From assembly GCA_014529385.2 (NCBI GenBank), contig CM043944.1:85339884-85403883 (forward strand): a stretch of DNA of 64,000 nt, in the 5' to 3' direction. The position numbers were made by a program, and so were the translations under genes. The first letter of the stretch is position 1; the number at the start of each line of letters is the position of its first letter. This document shows, in pieces, positions 55,107-64,000 of this stretch. The stretch comes from Adiantum capillus-veneris (lineage: Eukaryota > Streptophyta > Polypodiopsida > Polypodiales > Pteridaceae). Under the pieces are notes generated by a model that saw nothing but the letters and a program-made list of their open reading frames with translations, had not been told where the DNA came from and did no database searches.

Positions 55107-57593
55107 AAGTGTGTGCATAGCTGGTACAATGCAATCTGAAGAATCTCCTGTAGAGCCATCACAAGAACTTCCATGGAACTCACGCAAAGATCAAACAAGG
55201 GACATCATTAGGCAATACAAGGCTAAGCATAAACGGAATCCAAACTAAACAAACCACTTTGCCAAATTGATGGTAGCCAGATTCGAGAACAACTTTACTC
55301 AAGAGACTTGCACCTCTTATTTGTTAGACAAGTCATCTCAACATGCGGTATGGGGTAGCACTTTTTAAAAATCACTTTATTTAGATTTTATTTAAATGAA
55401 GTGATTTTTGATGGTTACTTTATTTAAAGTTCTATAGTAAATACATATGCAAAACAAGAAAAACTTCGCTTTGCACTAAGAGGATAGGGGCACCTGAAGG
55501 AGAAATGCTAGGATGAATTAGTCCCTTCTCTAAGAGCAACAATTTCTATCTATATTTCATGCTAGTGCTAAATGGGACTCTATGTGAGGTATAATAACAT
55601 GAAAAATTCCCATTTTTATGTTCTAGTCATCACTAGAGGGTGGGAGATAAGGTAGGTAGTTATCACCATAGCAATCAAAGTCTTGTGAAATAAAGTATTT
55701 GTGATTTGGTGAGAGGGGTTTTGTTTTTTTGACTTCTCTGACATAAATTATGTATGCTTTGTTTCTTTTGCTAAGCATGCATTTTACTTGTAAAAAGCAA
55801 CAGTTTGACACCAACACAGGGCCAATACCAACGGTGCTACTAACAATGACCACAACACAAAACATGTTTCTTTTAGAACTCAATGTGGAAATGGTTGATG
55901 CATTTACTTTGTTGGGGAATTCAACATGGTTAAAAAAGGAGGAGACGCTACATCCGTGGGCATTGCACATGCTTTAGCAAAACAAGGTGTATAGTTGGAT
56001 TTGGATCACCATATGAAAATATTTGATATAGTTGATATGGTGGACACAAATGCTCAATTCACATTTCATTTTGTCTCTTATCAAAATTCATGGCTGAGAC
56101 ATCATAGTGTACTTTACTTCTAATAATTGATTGCATGCTACATTTAGCCAATTTCCTATTGTGGTAGAATTGGTTGATATGCAAATCTTGATTCTAAACA
56201 TAATGGAGTTGTGAGACCATTTATGGTGAATAACATGCATTTGATGTTTAGACAAGAGGTTTCAGCATTGATAGCTTATTCTTTTGTGCCTAATTAGACC
56301 AATTGTCCACTTGGCTGGTTTTTGATTTAGCTTGCAATAGTGGATTAGAAATGTAGGCAAGTTTTTTTTTACTACAGGTAGAACATAGAAAATTTCTCAT
56401 GCATGTGTTTTTGTTCAAGATATTATAATGAAAATAAAATCCTCCACATTTTTTGGCATTGACTTAGGTGAGTTTGCTGCTGCCAAAAAAATCTGCAAGG
56501 CCATGCTATTTCTCAAGTTTCCAAGGCTTGATTTCCTTACAAGAAGAGAGAAAATGTATATCACAATGATGTACGTAGGGGGCTTTCTCATAGACTCAAC
56601 CGGAAAAGCAAAAGGGAATGTATATCCTCCTTGAAATGGTGATGTTGCGATTACACTTTGCAAACACCTTTGTAACTGTATGATGGGAGTTTGTGGAGCT
56701 ATTTAGTGGCAAAAAATACTGCATATGTTTACTGGGAGAAAACTTCCGTTCTAGAGTTATTTTTAATGGTAGATTATCTAGATAAGTTAGATGTTTCTAG
56801 ATATGTGGAGATGCAACTCATTCCTTATACTACTTTTTAGATTAGCAAAACCCACAACCAACTCTTCATCCACTATCGATCACTTCACTCTCATCAGACG
56901 AACCTCAATACAGAAAGACATGCCAAGGACTTTGCCTTAGCACTTCAACATTGAGAAATCTACAACAAGTGGACTTGCACATATTGCCTTTTTTTACTTT
57001 GTACAAAAACACAACTGGTGAGTTGTTGAATTTGCACTCCACAAGCCTTCAAATTTGGAACGCAATTGACAAGTCAACACAATAATCAGTTGCCTACCTT
57101 GCCATGGACACCAATGGCAACACATCTTATGAAATGGAAAATGTCTCCCCCTTGCTAGGACCAACCTTGGAGCAACAAGGTTCTATGCTACAAAAAATCT
57201 TGGAAGATGTGCAACGTCGCCTCGATGAGCGCACCAACAAGAGAGATCACAATGACGCCATTCATGATGACCGAATCATCAAGAAAATCAATTGAACCAC
57301 AAAGATGGAAAAATAAGTGAAAAAAACTTTCAGTTTTTTCAAGGTGAATTGTTGCAAGTTTTATGATGGCTTATACAATTTGATGATAACTTTGCCAAAT
57401 AATCATTCACTGAAAAAGATTAAATAAGTGTGCTAAGAGTCATTACTGAAAAAGATTAAATAAGTGTGCCATTAATCACCTCTTTGGTCAAGTTTCACTC
57501 GAGGTCTGGTCGGGATTTTCAAGGATCCATGTAGGATTGGATTGAAACTTTTATGACCATAATACCCCTTGATGGTCAATTTATGAAGCTTTT
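55107..57593. other. No gene identified
   Basis: AT-rich sequence with short frames, for example 55750-55977, 56428-56634 and 57104-57295 (LEQQGSMLQKILEDVQRRLDE, helix-like). None shows a recognisable domain. It may contain decayed transposon coding sequence. Confidence 0.4.
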
Positions 57594-57709
57594 GGAAGTT
57601 TTTAAGGGAATTGAAATGTGGGGTGGCCACATGGAGGTTTTTAAGGGAACCTTAATGTGGGGTGGGCACGTGGAGGTTTTTAAGGGAAGTTAAATGCAGA
57701 CGGCCACGT
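57594..57709. repeat. 39-bp tandem repeat, 3 units
   Basis: Units GGA[AG]GTTTTTAAGGGAA... start at 57594, 57633 and 57672, each ending in a GCCACAT/GGCACGT/GCCACGT box. The last unit contains the palindrome CACGTG. Confidence 0.85.
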
Positions 57710-57894
57710 GACACCCCAAAAAACCCACATGGCATTTCATGTAATGGAAGAATGAGGTATATATGTACAGTTGTGGGCTCACTATAAGCACCCAAGTGAG
57801 ATTCTCCTTGGGGGAGCTCCCTTGCCACTTGGTATGGTGCCCAATTCATGATCTTCAGGGTCGACCTTGTCTAGTGTGCATTGGCATTGTGATT

Positions 57895-58369
<475 letters not shown>

Positions 58370-58500
58370 TGCCACCCTTCCTGATGTAGATTCCGCCCTC
58401 GGAAGCTAGTGAGAGAAAGCCCGTTTTTTCCATGTTGTAGAGCATCTGGATTTGAATCGGCAAGGCAAAGTCACTATTTTATGCAAGCGGAATTATATGG
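58370..58500 (-). mobile_element. Internal 3' end of element C
   Basis: The reverse-strand sequence before LTR C (CTAGCTTCCGAGGGCGGAATCTACATC) matches the last 40 bp before LTR A (AATAGCTTCCGAGGACGG...). Similarity fades at about 58500, so only the end of the element can be recognised. Confidence 0.6.
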
Positions 58501-59879
58501 AAATAAATTATGAGAAGAATGTAAGGTACATGTGGAAATGAGTAAATGCAAGATTTATAAAATGCTAGACTGCCATTAAAGACAAATAAATTGCACTTTG
58601 ATGAAATTAATTAATCAAGAGTTTTGGGTTTATGGGTGAGTTTATTAATTAGTTAGCTATGGCTATGGTTAAAACAACTACTCTAGTACTAGCTAAGCTA
58701 AGAAAATTATCTAAATGCAAGATTCCCTAATTGTGCTTTTTAGCTTTGATTAGCCAACTAGCTCTCACAATTGGAGGACCGTAATGCTTATACGACTGAC
58801 TATGTGTTTGATACCGATAAGGGGATGCATTTTTTGATGTAGTCATACGCCAATTGTCATATGATCAGAGAGCTCGCGGTGAAGCCCAATGGAGGGAAGC
58901 AATCTGGCAGCGACAAATGGATGCCGATCTAGAAGCTAAGAGGCATGAGAAGGAACGGCTAGAGATGGAAAGAGTGGAGAGAGAAATATTAGGGCGTCCC
59001 TGGTGGGAGGAGGAAGCAAAGAAACCAAAGGTCAATTACAAACGCCCATGACAAAGTAAACAATCAAAACCCCAATAGAAATAGCAAACCTTTTGTAAAC
59101 TCTCTTAATTAGCAACAAAAAACCTGTAGTAAACTTGAATGATTAATTAATGTAATAATGGGAATCACCCTTTTAATATACAAAGGTTTCATCAGTTTGT
59201 GACGTTTTGAGGGAAAACTTGTGTGTGGCTACTAGCAGGTTTGCTGCTTTGTTCCTTTTGTAGGTGTTTTTGAATAGAAATCACCTTTTTAATGGTAGAA
59301 ACCACTCATGGAGTGGTAGAAAGCATTTTGACATTGGTTCAAGCCTGGTAGAAACTAGTCTAGGAACCATACCAGGCTGTGGTAGAAGCCATGTCTTAGT
59401 AGAAACCAATGGTAGAAACCATTTAGAAACCTAATTGCTGGAAGACCTTACACTGAGCTACTTGAAAGAAAATGGACAAGAAATAGCGTACATTTTTTAG
59501 AAACAATGAGATGGTTTGAGAGGAGAAGAGGCAACAACCAAATGTAGTACATTCTTATGAATGGATTTGAATACATTGTCCGTATTTTTCAACACTCATC
59601 CTCCTCAATAGCTACTCTATTGTATAGCTCAAGATCTATCGGCATGCTATTATATACCGCATCATAAACTTCTATGACATTCTATATAGACTATTGCAAC
59701 TCTCCACTTCTTCCATAGCAATTTTGATGGCTCTCACAAGGTGTGAAAAAGAGCAGGTGGCTTTTGTTGAAGGATGGTGTATGTTCTTCCATCAACTACT
59801 TCATAGAACATCCCACTTACAAATTAATACCCCGTATCAATAGTATTTCCCCATCCATCTTGCATGTGCCTTTTGGCCC
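58501..59879. other. No gene identified
   Basis: It contains a short charged plus-strand frame at 58854-59051 (DQRARGEAQWREAIWQRQ, helix-like, gag- or coiled-coil-like but unassigned) and the GGTAGAAACC motif cluster. Confidence 0.4.
59292..59430. repeat. Cluster of GGTAGAAACC motifs
   Basis: In about 140 bp, GGTAGAAACC or one- to two-base variants (GGTAGAAAGC, GGTAGAAACT, GGTAGAAGCC, AGTAGAAACC, TTTAGAAACC) occurs seven times at uneven spacing (15-30 bp). It is also present once at about 22667. Confidence 0.7.
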
Positions 59880-61037
59880 TCTACTTTGACTCAATGCACT
59901 TGAGAACGTAAAATTGCACCTTCATCATTGGCTGCTTCTTCATTGACTACAAAGTTGTCTCCAACTTTGAGAGCATCACTCAAAGCATCATGATGGCCTA
60001 CATACAAGGGCTCATCAACATCCTCCTCATCATGACTACCTAATGCATCAATGGGGACAATAATGTGATACATCCAACTTCCAACATAGGCCTTATTTGT
60101 GCATCTTCTCCAAGCCCCCTGCAAGCACCAAGTGTAAAAGCATGCCAGCCACCTAAACCTAAGTTCTCGGGCATTGTATCGTTAACACTATGAATGTATC
60201 AAAATTGACGAGTAGCTTTACAATCCCACCTGATGTTGCGGTCTACATCCCCTTCTTTGATCTCCCAAAAAACCCTGCCATCTCCATGTGAAACTGAGTA
60301 CTTGAGCTGTAGAAAGGCCACGACATCTCTTGCACATTTCATAGGTACACCATCTACCTTGAGTTGATCTTGTGTCAATGCTCTCTTAATAACTGCACCT
60401 GCTCCATTATGTTCACCCTTTCCATGACATGAGCAAAAGGAGTTCCATAGCATTTCAGAACATGTGACCTGTTTGTATCGTCCAACAAAGTAAAACGGTC
60501 GCTTTGCCTTGAATTGTGATGCTTCTCCGTTTGACCACACCCAATGATACTTTGGTTCCAGCCCTCTATTCTTTCAACCGTTTGTGATACACTAGTAAGC
60601 AATGTTGAACAAACAATGTATCACGCATTTTGTCATTAGATATATAGAAATGAGAAACATTTATGGCCGCACCGTTCACTTGGAAGTGGTTTATATGCTC
60701 CATAACTGTGACCTGGAAGGAGTGCCAATGCATGGGCTGGATTTCATTTTGGTCTTTAAAAGTGTAATGCTCGGCAAATTCAAATATGGAAATAGTTGTC
60801 TTGATCAAAAATTGTTGAAGAGAATCCTTAAGTTGTTCACCTTGCCACCTGCAAATGAAATTGTGTTTAATGAACTTCTGAGGGTACATATGAAACATAT
60901 GGAGAAGCTCATTGCAGGGTAGTTTCTTGTGCAAAAGATCCTTTCTTTGCTTTTTTCTCCCTTTCTGATTGCTACCAGTAATGCCGTTAACATCGACTAC
61001 TATTTTGACATCCTCAAAAACTTTGATGGAAACCTGT
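59880..61037 (-). pseudogene. Uncharacterised repeat-encoded protein with WSNGEASQFK and HGKG motifs
   Basis: Reverse-strand frames 61037-60566 and 60540-60199 (a frameshift between them, then a stop) give: CRWQGEQLKDSL, QPMHWHSFQVTVMEHI, ISNDKMRD, WSNGEASQFKAKRPFYFVGRY, then CHGKGEHNGAGAVIKRAL. The pair [SN][DN]GxASQ[FY]K plus HGKGxx[DN]GxGxxxKR recurs in uncharacterised, apparently transposon-related proteins of plants and animals. A nuclease/transposase role is plausible but not established, and I cannot name the superfamily. Its N-terminal part is cut off by element D at 61038. Confidence 0.45.
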
Positions 61038-61628
61038 TGTGCACTCCTTGCCGCACTATCGAAGCAAAGGACTTGCCGATACACCGTGTGCGAGCCACAA
61101 ATGGCTCCAAGCACACAACAAGCCTAAACTAGCAAGCAAGCTCAAGAGAGCAAAGGGTGTGTCACTCACCGCTCTACGCTCGTCTTCGTGGTGGATTCCT
61201 CGCCGCGATGAAGAAGAAGCTGCAGTCGTGCCGCGCTCAACCGCTTCGCTGCCGTCGTACCTTCGTAATGCTCGATCGCACACACACTCTCCCTCTCTCT
61301 CTCTCTCACACATACACACACACACAAGGAGGTGAAGAAGAAGAAGATGGAGATGGAGATGGAGCAAGAGCACTCTTCTATTGCACAAATGAGAGAATGA
61401 GTGAATTTTAGGTTAAATTGGCTTTTATATGAGCTCACCCCATTCACACTTGGGCGCACACGCTTAGCCAACTAATCCCTTGAATGTCCCAGTTAGAGTG
61501 CGCCTCTCATCGGCGATCACTCTTACCCTTTTCCTATTGGTCCGACAAGCCCGGTACCTGACTCTACCAAATACATAATACACGTCCGTCGTAGGTGATG
61601 GGGTGTCCGTGAGCCGTGAGGGTTAACA
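61038..61628 (-). repeat. LTR of element D (591 bp)
   Basis: On the reverse strand it runs TGTTAACC...GAGTGCACA. It is about 97% identical by eye to LTR A (1298-1887) in inverted orientation. TATA box at about 61422-61431; CA/GA tract near 61295-61326. Confidence 0.85.
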
Positions 61629-61642
61629 TGCCCCCCTTCCTG
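61629..61642 (-). other. Polypurine tract of element D
   Basis: Reverse-strand CAGGAAGGGGGGCA immediately before the LTR, identical to that of element A. Confidence 0.8.
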
Positions 61643-62993
61643 ATGTAGATTCCGTCCTTGAAAACTATTGAGTTGAAGCTCGTTCGTCGAGGTCGAAGAG
61701 CATTTGAGATGAATGTCCTTAGCCTTCTTCAGTCACTGCAAAATCAAACAACATTGGCACAGTAATTGCATTCTCATAAGTGATTAAAAAGCATATGCAG
61801 TTTTAGGTAGACAAATTGATTGGTAAAAGAATTTCAAACAATTTGTTAGCAATGAATATTAAATTGCAATGTAATCAAATGCATAAACAGATATAAAGGT
61901 AAAAAATTAAACAAGTATGGGGTCGCTAATTTGACGGTCGAAAGGCACTAGAGATCGAATATTAATACCATGGGTAAGCTTCTGAATTTTCTGTGGTCAA
62001 TTAAGTTGTTTAATCGCGAGAGCCAAGTATTCATGTTCGAGGGCTGACTAGAGGCTATATCTAGAAGACCTTGTAGTTAAGCTACCATAAAACGAATTTC
62101 TCATGAAATCATCGCCTGACTGATTACTTTTTCTTTGACCCCCCAAAGTCTTTTCACATTGATTCAATTTGATGTGTGTGCTTATTTTGTATGCCTTGGG
62201 TTTTTTGCTTTTCAAGGAAAAGCGCCCATACTGGAAACCTCTAGGGCTCTAGTACCATAGGCAATACATGTGAGTGAAGTACCAAATCAAGCTGAGATTT
62301 CTCTTCCAGCTTAAGATTTTACAGTGTGGCACTTTGATTTTTTGTTTGTTCATTTTCAACATTTTAATTTTGTAACTTTGGGGGGTCATATAACATTGGT
62401 ACACCTCCCCAGGCTCATCACACTAGTAAACTCCCTTTATAATACTTAAGCTAAAGGTCAATAGGGTCAAGCCCACTAGAAAGCCCTAGTACATTTCACA
62501 CAATGCTGCCTAAATCGGATTAAGAACCTAAGTAACCATTGATTATTAGGAAGGCATTCCCCATGGTATTAAGAGAAGATCTCTAACACCTAACTTGGTC
62601 AATTTAGCTTCGACGGACTGCTTGAGTTTTAAACCTAGACAACTAATTATGACAAAAGATTACATTGAATTAAATGTTTGATACTAAGCAAATGCATTGA
62701 ATATTAGGCTACCAATCACAATTAAAGCAGACAATCATAGATGCAAAAAAGATAAAGGGCCATGCTAATGGACAAGAAACACCTGTTTGTGTCGATGGTC
62801 GTGCTTGATTTGAAGAGTGAGTCGAGATAAAGATTCCATGAAGGTCCAAATCCTATCAATAGCAACACGCTCCTGCACACACTAGGAAACAAAAGGAATA
62901 CCTCCAGGAGGCACATTAGTGGGAAAAGGTACCAACACTTATTGAACAAACATAAGGAACCCTAACCTAATTATTTGCACTCCCCCTAGAGAG
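61643..62993 (-). other. Conserved non-coding tail of element D
   Basis: Homologous to 1-1284. It contains CACTTTGATTTTTTGTTTG and CCCCAAAG boxes shared with A and with the older copy at 4140-4340. There is no coding domain; a 75-codon reverse-strand frame (62722-62949) is open in both A and D but unassigned. Confidence 0.6.
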
Positions 62994-63416
62994 TCAAGGG
63001 AATAGGATATTGTAGAGGTTGGGGGGAAACCCTAAGGCTAAACCCCTATCCTCGTCGTCGAGATAAATAAAGTCATCATCCATGAGACCATATGTGCCAT
63101 CCGTGTAGTCGTGTAAATTTTCTTCTTCATCATAGGTGCCCATGTTTACTAAGAAGGTCACTAGACGCCTATAGTCATCTTGGTCAAAAGGGTAGGCTTG
63201 TGCAATGGGAGAAATGCTCTCTTCTAAGTATGGATCAGACGTGGTCAAGAGACGTATCAGCCATTCTAACTCCTCAAAATTCCTCTCACATGCTAGCGTA
63301 CCTATCAAATCCCATTCACATGCAAGCACTGGAAAGACCATGTGAAATATTTGTGAAAAGTAACGAGGGTACCTCTCACCCAAGGCAGGAGTGGATGACT
63401 CTAGCGTACTAACCAT
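62994..63416 (-). CDS. Acidic accessory ORF Y of element D (140 residues)
   Basis: Intact frame from MVSTLESS to NILFP. Features: CEWDLIGTLACERNFEELEWLIRL (about residues 31-55, amphipathic helix-like, two Cys), SPIAQAYPFDQDDYRRLVTFL (about 65-85), an acidic run (DEEENLHDYTDGTYGLMDDDF) and the C-terminal block YLDDEDRGLALGFPP. There is no signal peptide or membrane segment, so it does not look like an env protein. A TATA box (TATATAAAG) lies about 140 bp upstream. The frameshifted relative is at 3247-3637. I recognise no known domain; it could be an accessory retroelement protein or a captured host sequence. Confidence 0.55.
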   Translation of the reverse strand: MVSTLESSTPALGERYPRYFSQIFHMVFPVLACEWDLIGTLACERNFEELEWLIRLLTTSDPYLEESISPIAQAYPFDQDDYRRLVTFLVNMGTYDEEENLHDYTDGTYGLMDDDFIYLDDEDRGLALGFPPNLYNILFP

Positions 63417-63552
63417 ATTTGTACACGCAAATAGATGATGGTTAGAGTGCAAATATTACAAGGGTCGTGTTCTTGTGCATAATTTGTTTTTATGATTTGT
63501 GTTATGGCTCTTGCTATTTTACTTTTTTATCTTGTTTTTGTGAGTATAAGGC

Positions 63553-63562
63553 TTTATATATA
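63553..63562 (-). promoter_or_regulatory. TATA-like box upstream of ORF Y
   Basis: Reverse-strand TATATATAAAGC, about 80 bp after the TG start of the LTR-like segment (63641) and about 140 bp before the Y start codon. Confidence 0.45.
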
Positions 63563-63641
63563 CATTCCCTAAGATTGGAGATTAAGAGGTCAGGGAGAAA
63601 GGTTGAGAGGGAAGCAAGTGAATGATGGATGTCCACAAACA

Positions 63642-64000
63642 CTCCCCCCTTCCTTGGGTAGATCATATCGTTTGAAATGATGTCGTCACCCTTTGAAACC
63701 AATTGTTCCAGTTGGTAATAGGGGAGGATTTTTGCCAGTAGTTTTCTATTACCCTAGGTGCCTCGTCAAGTTGCAAGGGTGGTAAGGTACTCTCCCAAGA
63801 TCGAACTTGAAGTGGTTCATCAGGTGATTCTTGAACACTGGGAGGTGTGGATTCTTTTGTAGCTTCATGGAGGTCCACTACTATAGATGGAGGCTGTGTA
63901 GAAGCTTTTACCTCTATGGATGTATTACATGAGGAGCTAGAAGCTTCATGGAACTCCCCCCTTCCTGAGCTAGGTGGAATAAATTGGTTTTGCCTTGGAG
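63642..64000 (-). pseudogene. Block X of element D, C-terminal part
   Basis: The reverse-strand frame ends VRSWESTLPPLQLDEAPRV, then ENYWQKSSPITNWNNWFQRVTTSF, then a stop and the purine run. It is collinear with 2560-2915, and an earlier purine run (CTCAGGAAGGGGGG) is seen at 63954-63970. The protease part lies beyond the window edge. Confidence 0.5.

Larger units (their letters stand above)
61038..64000 (-). mobile_element. LTR retrotransposon D, 3' part
   Basis: Reverse-strand element running off the right edge: block X (63642-64000), purine run and TATA segment, ORF Y (63416-62994), about 1.3 kb of non-coding tail (62993-61643), polypurine tract, LTR. It is near-identical to element A over 1.9 kb. 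It is inserted in a gene remnant (59880-61037). No RT or integrase is seen in the part available. Confidence 0.8.

Overview
The window is plant nuclear DNA, mostly retrotransposon. The evidence is chromodomain-bearing Ty3/gypsy elements, a Ty1/copia element primed by initiator Met-tRNA, a gypsy element primed by tRNA-Asp, LINE remnants, very long (GA/CT)n and (GT/CA)n tracts, and one host gene of the plant-specific S40 (senescence regulator, DUF584) family. A seed plant is likely; I cannot name the species. No bacterial operons, CRISPR arrays, rRNA or tRNA genes were seen.

Layout, left to right. 1-1887 is the 3' end of LTR element A. It is inserted into an older relative (1888-4399) that carries a protease fragment, a TATA-bearing segment, a small acidic ORF called Y here, and an LTR tail. 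4400-7130 holds no gene I can identify apart from one dispersed LTR-like repeat (R1). 7185-7630 is a LINE endonuclease remnant. About 7760-14590 is chromovirus G1, whose coding region has been rearranged by what looks like two nested inversions. 14930-16127 holds a second R1 copy and a perfect 150-bp tandem duplication. 17213-18233 is the S40-like gene, the only convincing host gene. 19335-27760 holds decayed copia pieces, a SWIM-type zinc-finger fragment (MULE/FAR1-like), local tandem repeats, GC-cored palindromes and several long GA tracts. 28798-30640 is a reverse-strand LINE tail.

30719-37829 is chromovirus G2 on the reverse strand; it has two 1.5-1.6 kb LTRs but has lost reverse transcriptase by internal deletion. 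Its right LTR is cut by gypsy element B (37830-50487, tRNA-Asp primer site). B is in turn split by a young, almost intact copia element (44877-50054) with 227-bp LTRs differing at 2 positions, a 5-bp target duplication and a single in-frame stop. 50488-57890 holds a broken unknown gene with a likely intron, two CT tracts, a 50-base G run, a third R1 LTR and short tandem repeats. 57895-58500 is a truncated reverse-strand LTR end (C). 59880-61037 is a broken gene of an uncharacterised repeat-encoded family, interrupted by element D (61038-64000, reverse strand), which is nearly identical to element A and carries an intact Y ORF.

How it fits together. Elements A, D and the older copy share LTR modules with gag-pol element B but carry different internal sequence (protease fragment, Y, long non-coding tail). 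The simplest reading is a non-autonomous family that could be mobilised by B-type elements. The insertion order in the middle is G2, then B, then copia. The host gene sits in a short island between these nests.
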